NCBI GenBank assembly: GCA_033558025.1
Contig: JAUCEF010000007.1
Location: 2,852,001-2,916,000, forward strand
Source of the DNA: Phytophthora sp. 'mugwort'
Taxonomy: Eukaryota > Oomycota > Peronosporomycetes > Peronosporales > Peronosporaceae
Direction of reading: 5' to 3'
Length of the DNA: 64,000 nt
This document shows positions 32,300 through 42,338 of the stretch, piece by piece. The notes beneath the pieces were generated by a model that was not told the origin of the DNA, did no database searches, and was given only the letters and a program-made list of their open reading frames with translations. The position numbers were made by a program, and so were the translations under genes. Each line of letters starts with the position of its first letter. Position 1 is the first letter of the stretch.

Positions 32300-34264
32300 A
32301 TGACCGATCCGGTGACGGGGCAGAGTGTTGGCATTGATCTGGGCACGACGTATTCGTGCGTGGGCGTGTGGCAGAATGACCGCGTGGAGATCATCGCCAA
32401 TGACCAGGGCAACCGCACCACGCCATCGTATGTGGCGTTCACTGATACGGAACGCCTGATCGGCGATGCTGCCAAGAACCAAGTGGCCATGAATGCACAC
32501 AACACAGTGTTTGATGCCAAGCGCTTGATTGGACGCAAGTTTACCGATCCGGAAGTGCAGTCGGACATTAAACACTGGCCGTTCCAAGTGGTGCGCGGTC
32601 CTGAGAACAAACCTCAAGTTGTGGTGCAGTTCAAGGGCGAGAAGAAGACGTTCCAGCCCGAGGAGATCTCGTCTATGGTGCTGATTAAGATGCGTGAAAT
32701 CGCGGAAGCCTTTATTGGCAAACAGGTGAAGAATGCTGTGGTGACGGTCCCAGCCTACTTTAACGACTCGCAGCGTCAAGCGACCAAGGATGCCGGAGCT
32801 ATTGCTGGTTTAAATGTACTCCGTATCATCAACGAGCCGACGGCTGCTGCTATCGCGTACGGACTGGACAAGAAGGGCGGTGAACACAATGTGCTGATCT
32901 TTGATCTGGGCGGCGGGACGTTCGACGTCTCGTTACTTACCATTGAAGAAGGCATTTTTGAGGTGAAGGCGACGGCGGGTGACACGCACTTGGGAGGGGA
33001 GGACTTTGACAACCGTCTAGTTGAGTATTTCGTTGCCGAGTTTAAGCGCAAGTACCGCAAGGATATGACGCCGAACCAACGAGCCCTGCGACGTCTTCGT
33101 ACGGCGTGCGAACGGGCTAAACGGACGCTGTCCACCTCGGCGCAGGCTTACATTGAGATTGATTCGTTGCTGGACGGGATCGATTTCAATTCGACGATCA
33201 CCCGTGCGCGGTTTGAGGATATGTGCGGAGACTTCTTTCGCAAGACGATGGAGCCCGTGGCGCAAGTTTTGCGCGATTCCAAGTTGTCGAAGAACCAGGT
33301 GAACGAGATTGTCCTGGTCGGCGGCTCGACTCGAATCCCTAAGGTTCAGCAGCTGCTAATGGACTTCTTTAACGGCAAGGACCTGTTCAAATCGATCAAC
33401 CCGGACGAGGCCGTGGCATACGGCGCCACCGTTCAAGCTGCAATTCTGAGTGGCAACGATTCTTCGTCCAAGCTGCAGGATTTGCTGCTACTGGATGTTG
33501 CACCGCTGTCACTCGGACTGGAGACGGCTGGTGGAGTCATGACGAAGCTCATCCCGCGTAACACGACGGTCCCTGCGAAGAAGACGCAGTCGTTCTCGAC
33601 TTATGCTGACAACCAGTCGGGCGTGTTGATCCAAGTGTTTGAGGGCGAACGGACCATGACGCGCGATAACCATCTTCTGGGCAAGTTTAATCTGGACGGG
33701 ATCCCGCCCATGCCACGTGGTGTGCCTCAAATTGACGTGACGTTTGACGTGGATGTCAATGGCATTTTGAACGTGTCGGCCGTCGAGAAGTCGACAGGTA
33801 AAGAGAACAAGATCACGATTACGAATGACAAAGGCCGTTTGTCGCAGTCTGACATCGACCGCATGGTCGCCGAAGCTGAGCAATACAAGGACCAAGATGA
33901 ACGTAATAAGCTGCGCGTTGAGGCGAAGAACATGCTGGAGAATTACGCGTTTTCGCTTCGAAGCTCGGTGCGTGAGGAGAAATTGGCGGCCAAACTGAGC
34001 GCCGAGGACAAGAAGACTATTGAGGACAAATTGGCTGAGACTTTGCAGTGGCTGGACGCCAACCAGGCGGCGGAGAAGGAGGAATTTGACGCTAAGCAGC
34101 AGGAGCTGGAGGGTGTCACGAATCCAATCATGCAAAAAGTTTATGCTGCGGAAGCAGGTGCTGGAATGGGTGGAATGGGGGGAGCTGGTCCCGGAGCTGG
34201 TGCTCCAGGTGGCGCTGGAAAAAAGGAGGGAGACGAAGGTCCTAAAATCGAGGAAGTGGACTAA
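32300..34264 (+). CDS. HSP70: Cytosolic HSP70 chaperone (copy 1), 654 aa
   Basis: Intronless. The frame begins at GTG 32297, but ATG 32300 starts [20 protein letters not shown]. Hallmarks: GIDLGTTYS near the N-terminus, [30 protein letters not shown], a substrate-binding domain beginning around residue 395, a Gly/Met-rich tail, and a terminal EEVD that binds TPR co-chaperones of the cytosol. It is an ATP-dependent folding chaperone. Close paralog of the two palindrome copies at 39.2-44.3 kb but clearly diverged from them, with a different N-terminus (MTDPVTGQ against MAQATSGY) and tail. A heat-shock core and an initiator lie upstream. Confidence 0.96.
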   Translation: MTDPVTGQSVGIDLGTTYSCVGVWQNDRVEIIANDQGNRTTPSYVAFTDTERLIGDAAKNQVAMNAHNTVFDAKRLIGRKFTDPEVQSDIKHWPFQVVRGPENKPQVVVQFKGEKKTFQPEEISSMVLIKMREIAEAFIGKQVKNAVVTVPAYFNDSQRQATKDAGAIAGLNVLRIINEPTAAAIAYGLDKKGGEHNVLIFDLGGGTFDVSLLTIEEGIFEVKATAGDTHLGGEDFDNRLVEYFVAEFKRKYRKDMTPNQRALRRLRTACERAKRTLSTSAQAYIEIDSLLDGIDFNSTITRARFEDMCGDFFRKTMEPVAQVLRDSKLSKNQVNEIVLVGGSTRIPKVQQLLMDFFNGKDLFKSINPDEAVAYGATVQAAILSGNDSSSKLQDLLLLDVAPLSLGLETAGGVMTKLIPRNTTVPAKKTQSFSTYADNQSGVLIQVFEGERTMTRDNHLLGKFNLDGIPPMPRGVPQIDVTFDVDVNGILNVSAVEKSTGKENKITITNDKGRLSQSDIDRMVAEAEQYKDQDERNKLRVEAKNMLENYAFSLRSSVREEKLAAKLSAEDKKTIEDKLAETLQWLDANQAAEKEEFDAKQQELEGVTNPIMQKVYAAEAGAGMGGMGGAGPGAGAPGGAGKKEGDEGPKIEEVD

Positions 34265-35021
34265 GCTGCTGCAGTGAAGGCGTATGGTGCCTCGCTGTCG
34301 TGAAGTTTTAGGATTGATTTTTATTTTGAAGAAGGTTGGGAGAAAGGAGACGTGCGCATAAGGATTATTTCCGTTCAATCGACTTCTAACCAGTTCGTTT
34401 GGGGTACTTTCTTCTTCTAACGAAAAGGTGACGCCCAACAAACACGCAGTGCAGCTGGTGCATTACTTCCCCTATTTTTTTCATTGTCCGCGTGCATGCC
34501 AGTCCTTTATACCAAAAGGCAGTCAACGTTTTGTTGCAGGACGTCCCTGGGGACAAGGAAGCAATGACGTGTGCTCGAGCACGCGCAAAGACGCCGAGAC
34601 TAAGCTCTTCCATCGGTGGCAACGACCGCTTCAACTTCCGGAAGATGCGACTCAGCATTGTCGAAACGCCCTGCCAGCTCGGGATTTGTAAGTTGATTGG
34701 ACTAAGTCTTTAGCTCTGGATGAAACCTCGGTGGCTGAGTTCATGAGATCGGACGCCCTCGCCCATGAAGCAGAGAGCAGTTATCGCTGGTCGTGCGGTG
34801 CCAAGTCACGTCGTCCGTTATGACATGTCGATTTTGTATGGCATTTTGTAGGAGGATCTTGTGTTCAGAGACGAAACATCTTACTCAGCTCCAGTACCAG
34901 CACCAACCACCACTCATACATAACCAGATCGAATCAGAAAAACGACAAAACGACCACTACAGGTCACGATAGCACGGTGCCCTCCCGGCCATTAGCCGAA
35001 CCAGTCCTGCGTAGCAATAAC
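34265..35021. other. Intergenic region
   Basis: About 750 bp between two plus-strand genes. No RNA gene and no initiator match was recognised, and the short reading frames here have no recognisable content. Confidence 0.4.
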
Positions 35022-35882
35022 ATGATCGACGAGGACGTGGCGCGCTCGCTGGAACAGGAGGCCATTGCGCTCGTGAACCTCAGCAACCCCAAGAAATTCG
35101 CCTCTAGCCAACAGCAGCAGGAGGTGGCGCTTGAGATGTTCGTGGAGACCAAGGCGGCCGAATCCGTCGCCGCTCTCGGCGCCGACCAGGAACAGGACGC
35201 GTCCGTGGAGCTGCTGAATGGCAACATCTCGATGAAGTCGCTGCTTGTGACGCTCAAGAAGCGCAAGCTACAGCACCACGAGGCCCAAGTCAAGGACGAG
35301 CAGCAGCCGTCCGAGTCCGGTGCCGGATCAGATACCGCGCCGGCCGACGACGCGGACAGCGCCAAGCTCCCGAGCTTCCGCGCCGTCTTCCAGCCGCAGC
35401 CACAGCAGCAGGAGGAGGTTAATGTGGTCGAGACTTCCTCGGAGCCCGTGCCCCCCGAGCTCAAGTGCAAGTACCGCACGGGCAAGTGTCACAATATGCG
35501 GGCGCTCAAGTCATGCGGAGACTACCATAACCTGTGCAACTACCACCGACTTCGGGCCAACGCCAACCAGCGCAAGCTCGACCGCAAGAAGAAGGAGCAG
35601 CGTCTACAACAGCAGCAGCTCACGGCCAACGCGTTGGCCAGCGCGTCCTCACCACGCGCGCTCAAGCAGCAGCCAATCCACGCCTCGTCACATGCGGCCG
35701 CAGCGGCGCTCGCGTCGCTGGTAGTTGCGCAGCCACAGCACCACTTTGACGTACTGAAGCAGCAGAGTCCGTGCTTTGCATCGGGCGCCACCGTGCAGGA
35801 GGTGGACAAGAACAATAGGAATAGAAGCACCGGCGCCACGCGCTGTGTGCGCCCCAAGCAGGAAGACGCCTGCAGTTATTAG
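35022..35882 (+). CDS. Cys/His zinc-binding-like protein, 286 aa
   Basis: The frame opens at GTG 34977; the first ATG is 35022 (MIDEDVARSLEQEAIAL). The N-terminal half is acidic, with runs of Glu and Gln. Residues about 147-195 contain CKYRTGKC, then CGDYHNLCNYH, followed by a basic helix LRANANQRKLDRKKKEQR. The C-x6-C ... C-x6-C-x2-H spacing looks like a compact zinc site followed by a DNA- or RNA-contacting basic segment. The rest is Gln- and Ala-rich. I do not know a named family. The composition suggests a nuclear regulator, which is inference. Single exon. Confidence 0.72.
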   Translation: MIDEDVARSLEQEAIALVNLSNPKKFASSQQQQEVALEMFVETKAAESVAALGADQEQDASVELLNGNISMKSLLVTLKKRKLQHHEAQVKDEQQPSESGAGSDTAPADDADSAKLPSFRAVFQPQPQQQEEVNVVETSSEPVPPELKCKYRTGKCHNMRALKSCGDYHNLCNYHRLRANANQRKLDRKKKEQRLQQQQLTANALASASSPRALKQQPIHASSHAAAAALASLVVAQPQHHFDVLKQQSPCFASGATVQEVDKNNRNRSTGATRCVRPKQEDACSY

Positions 35883-36225
35883 ACTCCCTCACCCTTGGGG
35901 CAGCAGTTGCGGCACTTTACGAGCCAAGCACTGCACTTGGGCACTACCTGCCCGCTATAGCTCTATAGACCACCCATAAACAGATAAACAGAGCTACAGA
36001 CGACAACGCGCTCGCCACGTTGGCGTGCTAGCTACCTTAAGGCAATCTTTTAGGCTACAGTACATAGTTATTGATTCGGGTGACGGCACATACTGCTGCC
36101 ATCTTGTCTAGTGTGAGGTGTGATATCCGTGATAGCGCAAAAACGTTTGTTAGGGTGATGCTCACCACCATGCGCGCTTCATATTGGCGTCCAGCGCTTC
36201 TTAGACGCAGGAAAATAGTACTGTC

Positions 36226-37495
36226 TTATGTGTACACGACCAAGAAGACCATGACGACGAGAACAGCCACCAGGAAGAGGATGAGTCCGAGCTGGCACTT
36301 ATCTGGAATAAAAGCAAAATATAAAACGCTCAGAACGCTGATACAAATGTTTTGAATGTATGGCACCCATCATACCTTTCGTTTTGAGGAGCTTGCTCAA
36401 GCGTCCCATGACAAAGTTCATTCGTTCCTGTGCTTCTTCCACATCATCAGTCAGATCGTCCAGCATCCTGTAAGAACAAACGTCGTGGTGGTTAGACACA
36501 ATCAAATCAAATGCCTGCTGTTTTAGCACGTACTTATTCTGCTGCTTGACTTCGTTCGAGATCTCCACTGTAACTCCATGCAGCCGAGTAATATCAGTCT
36601 GGAGTCCAGCCAGACTCTGATCTTGTTCCCGGATCACTTGCTGCATCATTAAAGCAATCAAAACTTCGTGTGTTAGCTAGAAGCCGAACGAGGTACAACT
36701 GGCACAACTTGCACCTGTTGTCGTTGCGTCTCATCCTCCAAAAATCGCTCATTCCTTTGTTGACCCGAAAGATTTGACTTGAACGACGTCGACGATTTCG
36801 CTGGCTGCATCAACTGTAAATTTCACCAAAATCCCTTCAGCTTCACCACAACGATCTTTTATAGCATGCTCTGTCCATACCTTGCGCTCCTCCTTACGGA
36901 TCCGAGCCTTAACAGCGTCGTTCGAAATCTCGGCCGAGACAGCTTGCAACTCCTGCAACCACATGTACTTATCATCATCCGCCTCCACCTGACTTTCCAC
37001 CTCCTTCTCCGTACCTTCCTAGTGGTGGCAACAAAAGCTTTCCGACTTGCGATCTCTGTCGCGTCAATGTGCTCAAACTTGGCCCGATTGGCCTCCACCA
37101 TGACGATGGTTTCCTCCAGGAACTTGAGCGACTTCTCTGCCGTCGCTACGGCGCCCTCGATCTCTGTCCGACAAAAAAATACGGTCAGTTTTTTTTCTTG
37201 AACTATGCAATGATTAAAAGCGCTGCAATCATAGCATCACGTACGGTGGGTCAAGACTGGTAGCTCCTTGGCGGCGGGCGAGTCCTTGGCGTCCAGGATA
37301 GCGCGCCACTTGGCGTGCTTTTGGTTCACGGCCGACACCTTGCTCTCCAGTTCACTAGATGGCCATCCACACGAGCAACAGCACATTAGGGGCGGGCGGG
37401 GGACAGGAGCTCTGACACTTCAGTTGCACATACTCCTTGAAGACGTAGAACGGGTCGCCGCTGGCCGCCGCCATGGACGGCTCCTTCTTCATCAT
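36226..37495 (-). CDS. Qc-SNARE of the syntaxin-6/SYP6/Tlg1 type, eight exons
   Basis: Exons from the start: about 37428-37495, 37245-37354, 37015-37163, 36881-36952, 36715-36813, 36534-36640, 36376-36467 and 36226-36302. Phases agree at all junctions after the first; the first junction may use a GC donor. The N-terminal bundle shows DPFYVFKEY and ETIVMVEANRAKFEH with IDATEIASRKAF, diagnostic of syntaxin-6 (VEANPRKF, DATELSIRKAF). The SNARE helix runs SLAGLQTDITRLHGVTVEI to EAQERMNFVMGRLSKL, with the zero-layer Gln in KQQNKML. It ends in a single membrane anchor, LGLILFLVAVLVVMVFLV. Such SNAREs act in fusion at the trans-Golgi network and endosomes. Confidence 0.87.
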
Positions 37496-38678
37496 GATGA
37501 CGGTGCGGCTATAGAGCTATTGGGATCTCTGACGCCGCTTGACAGGCGTTTCCGTACTTAGTGTGATAAAATCAGAAAAGCTAGTGGAAAAATCCATGAG
37601 TATTTTTTTCACCTGAGGTTCGATTTTTGAACATAATTTGAGTGTACAGTACAGATTTTTGAATTAAGCTACGGTGACCGTGAATACAAAAGCCATATCA
37701 AAATCTTTTGTCATGCAGCAGGGCTCAAGTATTTAAATACTTAGGGAATATTTCTGCCACGCGGCAAAAAAAAGTAATAAATAAAATACTTTGGAGTAGT
37801 CCAAGAATATATAATATACTGGATCACAAGGCATCATGCCTTTCCTCACTGTCACCCATCAAAAAAATCTGCACAATCGAACTCAGTGTGTGATTGACAA
37901 CCTCATGCGTTCATTGGCTTGGGGTTAATTGAGGGGGAGCGCGCTGCAAAGTGCATTCCAAGTTGGTGTAGCCGGTGCCCGTCTGCTTCAAGTACTTCTC
38001 AAAGCAGTAGTTCACTTGAAGCGGCCGTCTGGTTCGCGCGTGAAGTACACAGCGCAGACCTCTTGGTTCGTGTGCGCCATGGCAGATTTGAAAGTGCGGA
38101 GAGACTGCTGAGACCGCAGTAAGCTTAGATTCTACTGGAAGCTGGAAACCCAGTCATTTTAAATGGCTGTGAAGTATTCGGGGAAGATCCAGTGGCAAAA
38201 ATAATAAATAAATACTTGTACTTAATTTATTCTGTATCAGTATTCTTTTTTCCGGAGCAACAATTCGTCTGTTATTGAAAGGCTCGGTTGTGGTAGACAC
38301 TCTGCAGCTGGAATCCAATAGGTCGAACCTCTACGATACTGTTTGAGCCACTTAACTGCGTCGGACTGTGTCTCTTGCTTTTTTTTAAATACAGTAGCAG
38401 ATTAATTCTGCGGACTCCGTTAAGCTGTACCGGCGGCCCGAGAACTTCATGATGGGCTTCACCGAATTATCGACCAGACTGATGCGGACGTTGAAATTGC
38501 ACTCCAATTGAAAAGATAGCTAATCATTCAACAACATGTACCGTACTTAACATCAAACTGCCATGGACAAAAACTAACAGAAAAGCCTTTCGTCAAAAGC
38601 ATCTTCAACTTCGGCGGCTGAAGCTGTTGCATCAGTTTGCTTGGCGCATGCTGTTTTCTATTGTGGCCGCGACAGGGA
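37496..38678. other. Intergenic region between SNARE gene and palindrome
   Basis: About 1.2 kb. It contains one recognisable relic (a BED-finger-like fragment at 37930-38080). From about 38600 it shows diverged inverted homology to the sequence just outside the right palindrome arm. Confidence 0.5.
37930..38080 (-). pseudogene. BED-type zinc-finger relic, probably from a hAT-like transposon
   Basis: Minus-strand ATG at 38080 gives MAHTNQEVCAVYFTRE and continues DGRFK. A one-base deletion then shifts the frame, after which CNYCFEKYLKQTGTGYTNL is readable. Phe-Lys-Cys-x2-Cys followed by GYTNL is the pattern of BED-like fingers at the N-termini of oomycete hAT-type transposases. No transposase follows. 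Confidence 0.5.
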
Positions 38679-39209
38679 ACATCTTGGCTGCTTGATTGGA
38701 CTTCTTTTCATAGATGAACGCATGTACGCCAAGTTGCTTTGCATTTTGATTTCTGGTCGTTGGTCGTGCGCGAAAAGAGCATCCTGGACAGCATTTTGGC
38801 TGGGAACGTTAGTGACCAACGAAGCTTCCATTTCAAACTGAGGGATGCATCCTGCCTACCCGGATTGGACGAGCTTTTTCGATTTTGCACGGCACCCGGA
38901 TTATCACTTGAAAAGCCACGTTTTTTTGCGGTCCGATCATCGACTCCTTCTAAGCACATACGAAAACGGGATTATGTTTGTTGGATTACCATGTTTGGTA
39001 GGTTCAACTTTTTGTTTTCACATGGTCATTTTGGTCACCAATGTACCGCTCACAAACATACGCACCAGATTCAGCAAATACAAAGCGATATATATTTTTT
39101 TTGTTTGATTGGCTTCGACAGCTTCCTAGTGACGTACATATTCCTAGAAGACAATTCATTTCTGTCTACCTCAGTACGATCGACACACATACAGTTCAAC
39201 TACTTCAGT

Positions 39210-41180
39210 CTAGTCGACCTCTTCGATCTTGGGACCCTGGTCCGCGCCACCAGACGAAGAAGGAGCGGCGCCCGCCTCAGGCATGCTGCCTGGCATGCCA
39301 CCGGGCATACCACCCGTAGCACCGCCCGCCGACGCGTACACCTTCTGCAGCACCGGGTTGGCCACGCCCTCCAACTCCTTTTGCTTCGACTCGTACTCCT
39401 CCTTCTCCGACGACTGGTGTGCATCCAGCCACTGGATCACCTCCGTCACCTTGTCATCCACCATCTTCTTGTCAGATTCTGGAATCTTCTCCTTCAGCTT
39501 CTCATCGTTCAGGCTGTTGCGCAGGCTGTACGCGTAGTTCTCCAGCGCGTTCTTCGCCTCGATGCGAACCTTGGTGGCCTCGTCCTCCGACTTGTACTTC
39601 TCGGCTTCCGCCACCATGCGGTCAATCTCGGCCTGCGAGAGGCGACCCTTGTCGTTCGTGATCGTGATTTTGTTCTCCTTACCCGTCGACTTCTCGACGG
39701 CCGACACGTTCAGGATGCCGTTCGCATCGATGTCGAACGTTACGTCGATCTGCGGCACGCCGCGAGGCATGGGCGGGATGCCGTCCAAATTAAACTTGCC
39801 CAGCAGGTTGTTGTCACGCGTCAAGGATCGCTCGCCCTCGAAGACCTGGATCAGGACCCCCGGCTGGTTGTCCGCGTACGTCGAGAACGTCTGCGACTTC
39901 TTGGTCGGCACCGTCGTGTTACGCGCGATCAGCGTCGTCATGACGCCTCCCGCCGTCTCCAGACCCAGCGACAGAGGCGTGACGTCCAGCAGCAGCAGGT
40001 CCTGCAGCTTCTCCGACGAGTCGTTGCCGCTCAGGATGGCAGCCTGGACGGTTGCACCGTACGCCACGGCTTCGTCCGGGTTGATCGACTTGTTGGGCTC
40101 CCTGCCGTTGAAGAACTCGGACAGCAGCTGCTGTACCTTGGGGATACGCGTCGAGCCGCCCACCAGGACCACCTCGTGCACCTGGCTCTTCGACAGCTTG
40201 GCATCGCGCAGCACCTTCTCCACGGGCTCCATCGTCTTACGGAAGTAGTCACCGCATAGGTCCTCGAAACGCGCGCGCGTGATAGTCGAGTTAAAGTCCA
40301 CGCTTTCGTACAGCGAGTCGATCTCGATGTATGCTTGAGCGGATGACGACAGTGTGCGCTTGGCACGCTCGCACGCTGTACGCAGACGACGCAACGCGCG
40401 CTGGTTCTGCGTCAGGTCCTTGCGATGTTTGCGCTTGAACTCCTGCACGAAGTACTCGACGAGGCGGTTGTCGAAGTCCTCGCCACCCAGGTGCGTGTCG
40501 CCCGCCGTGGCTTTCACCTCGAAGATGCCCTCCTCGATGCTCAGCAGCGACACATCGAAGGTGCCGCCGCCCAGGTCGAAGATCAGCACGTTGCGCTCTC
40601 CGCCCTTCTTGTCTAGGCCGTACGCAATGGCGGCGGCCGTCGGCTCGTTGATGATGCGCAGCACATTGAGTCCGGCGATGGCGCCGGCGTCCTTGGTGGC
40701 CTGACGCTGCGAGTCGTTGAAGTAGGCCGGCACCGTGATGACGGCGTTCTTGACCTCCTTGCCGATGAAGGCCTCGGCCACCTCACGCATCTTGATCAGC
40801 ACCATGGACGAGATTTCCTCGGGCTGGAACGTCTTGGTCTCGCCCTTAAACTGCACCGTGATCTGCGGTTTGTCACCAGGACCCGACGTCAGCTTGAACG
40901 GCCAGTGCTTGATGTCGGCCTGCACCACTGGGTCTGAGAACTTGCGGCCGATGAGGCGCTTGGCGTCGAACACTGTGTTGTGCGCGTTCATGGCCACCTG
41001 GTTCTTGGCAGCGTCGCCGATGAGACGCTCCGAGTCTGTGAACGCCACGTACGACGGCGTGGTGCGGTTGCCCTGGTCATTGGCGATGATCTCTACGCGG
41101 TCATTCTGCCACACACCCACGCACGAGTACGTCGTGCCTAGGTCGATGCCCACCGAGTATCCAGACGTAGCTTGAGCCAT
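39210..41180 (-). CDS. HSP70: Cytosolic HSP70 chaperone, left palindrome copy, 656 aa
   Basis: Intronless. A non-ATG extension of the frame begins at 41267, but the first ATG is 41180 ([15 protein letters not shown]), about 100 nt downstream of a good initiator. The protein has the full HSP70 set: [37 protein letters not shown], a [17 protein letters not shown] tail and terminal EEVD for TPR co-chaperones. It appears identical at protein level to the right-arm copy and closely similar to HSP70-1. It is transcribed away from its twin; the start codons are 1,158 bp apart across the palindrome centre. The 3' UTR and about 530 bp beyond also lie within the arm. Identity of the coding sequences implies recent homogenisation. 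Confidence 0.95.
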   Translation of the reverse strand: MAQATSGYSVGIDLGTTYSCVGVWQNDRVEIIANDQGNRTTPSYVAFTDSERLIGDAAKNQVAMNAHNTVFDAKRLIGRKFSDPVVQADIKHWPFKLTSGPGDKPQITVQFKGETKTFQPEEISSMVLIKMREVAEAFIGKEVKNAVITVPAYFNDSQRQATKDAGAIAGLNVLRIINEPTAAAIAYGLDKKGGERNVLIFDLGGGTFDVSLLSIEEGIFEVKATAGDTHLGGEDFDNRLVEYFVQEFKRKHRKDLTQNQRALRRLRTACERAKRTLSSSAQAYIEIDSLYESVDFNSTITRARFEDLCGDYFRKTMEPVEKVLRDAKLSKSQVHEVVLVGGSTRIPKVQQLLSEFFNGREPNKSINPDEAVAYGATVQAAILSGNDSSEKLQDLLLLDVTPLSLGLETAGGVMTTLIARNTTVPTKKSQTFSTYADNQPGVLIQVFEGERSLTRDNNLLGKFNLDGIPPMPRGVPQIDVTFDIDANGILNVSAVEKSTGKENKITITNDKGRLSQAEIDRMVAEAEKYKSEDEATKVRIEAKNALENYAYSLRNSLNDEKLKEKIPESDKKMVDDKVTEVIQWLDAHQSSEKEEYESKQKELEGVANPVLQKVYASAGGATGGMPGGMPGSMPEAGAAPSSSGGADQGPKIEEVD

Positions 41181-41272
41181 CTTGTCTTCAGGTTGGGTAA
41201 AATACTCTTTGGTTTCAGATGCTCCGAAACTTGTTGCTGTCGTTGAAGTCACTTGCTCGATCTCCACAACGG

Positions 41273-41288
41273 AAATTCAGAAATGAGC
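41273..41288 (-). promoter_or_regulatory. Oomycete initiator, left HSP70 copy
   Basis: Mirror image of 42231-42246: GCTCATTTCTGAATTT against GCTCATTYYNCAWTTT, one mismatch. It is about 93 nt from ATG 41180. Confidence 0.7.
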
Positions 41289-41355
41289 TTGGATTGACAA
41301 GGCAAAACCCGGCCGCCAGTCGGGGTGACCAAGCTGGTCGACTCGCCCGTTTCGC

Positions 41356-41378
41356 ATCTCGAGGCTTCGAGATGATTC
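41356..41378 (-). promoter_or_regulatory. Candidate heat-shock element, left HSP70 copy
   Basis: Mirror of 42141-42163. Five 5-bp units alternate as GAA, aTC, GAA, cTC, GAt: two perfect and three with two of three bases. It lies about 70 bp upstream of the initiator. Confidence 0.5.
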
Positions 41379-41675
41379 GAATTTATTGTAGTTGTCGTGT
41401 GCCGGGGCGGGCTTTTGACGACTCAGTCTAGAAGACAGTTCTTTACTGTATGCGACAGAGAGCGAGGTTGTCGGGACGGTAGGGGATTGGTCAAAAGACG
41501 TCGACGTCGATACACCAAGCACCGGCCGAGAACACGGACGCTTCAACTTGCAAGGCACTGGCGTTGATAGATGGATGGAGGGATATATTGACTGCGACAC
41601 TATGGCCTGCGTTTCTGGGATTGTGCAGGAAAGTAAAGTGTATTAGTGGCTCATTTAGTGAGCGACTTAGTGTAC

Positions 41676-41759
41676 TGCATGGCCACTTACTAGATGCTGC
41701 GCGTGGCTTGCGCGACGGCGGCCACAGTCTTGACGGGCGTGCGGGCGAACATTCTAGCA
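41676..41759 (-). other. Orphan presequence-like exon in the palindrome spacer
   Basis: On the minus strand, ATG near 41750 opens MFARTPVKTVAAVAQATRSI, then a donor-like GTAAGTGG follows directly. The peptide has the Arg/Ala/Ser composition of a mitochondrial targeting sequence. It may be the first exon of a truncated gene captured in the only non-duplicated part of the palindrome. No following exon was identified with certainty. Confidence 0.3.
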
Positions 41760-42140
41760 AACTAGGTACAGTGTATTAGTGACTTAGTGAGCGACTTAGT
41801 GTACACTAAGTAGTGTACTTAGTGAATTAGTGGGCGACTTAGTGTACACTAAGTCGCTCACTAAATGAGCCACTAATACACTTTACTTTCCTGCACAATC
41901 CCAGAAACGCAGGCCATAGTGTCGCAGTCAATATATCCCTCCATCCATCTATCAACGCCAGTGCCTTGCAAGTTGAAGCGTCCGTGTTCTCGGCCGGTGC
42001 TTGGTGTATCGACGTCGACGTCTTTTGACCAATCCCCTACCGTCCCGACAACCTCGCTCTCTGTCGCATACAGTAAAGAACTGTCTTCTAGACTGAGTCG
42101 TCAAAAGCCCGCCCCGGCACACGACAACTACAATAAATTC

Positions 42141-42163
42141 GAATCATCTCGAAGCCTCGAGAT
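42141..42163 (+). promoter_or_regulatory. Candidate heat-shock element, right HSP70 copy
   Basis: Five contiguous 5-bp units in alternating orientation (GAA, aTC, GAA, cTC, GAt) lie about 70 bp upstream of the initiator. A CCAAT box is at 42029-42033. Imperfect but correctly phased. Confidence 0.5.
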
Positions 42164-42230
42164 GCGAAACGGGCGAGTCGACCAGCTTGGTCACCCCGAC
42201 TGGCGGCCGGGTTTTGCCTTGTCAATCCAA

Positions 42231-42246
42231 GCTCATTTCTGAATTT
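42231..42246 (+). promoter_or_regulatory. Oomycete initiator, right HSP70 copy
   Basis: GCTCATTTCTGAATTT matches the extended initiator GCTCATTYYNCAWTTT with one mismatch, about 93 nt before ATG 42339. It excludes the upstream GTG as a start. Confidence 0.72.
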
Positions 42247-42338
42247 CCGTTGTGGAGATCGAGCAAGTGACTTCAACGACAGCAACAAGTTTCGGAGCAT
42301 CTGAAACCAAAGAGTATTTTACCCAACCTGAAGACAAG

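Noticed and set aside
34725..34800. tRNA-like start GGTGGCTGAG
   Set aside because: No T-arm GGTTCGANTC and no complementary acceptor stem follows.
38739..40259. Long (506-codon) frames antisense to both palindrome HSP70 genes (also 43260-44780), and a 310-codon frame antisense to HSP70-1
   Set aside because: Antisense frames of this kind are a known by-product of HSP70 codon bias and have misled annotation before, including in oomycetes. The frames contain no domain and mirror the sense gene.
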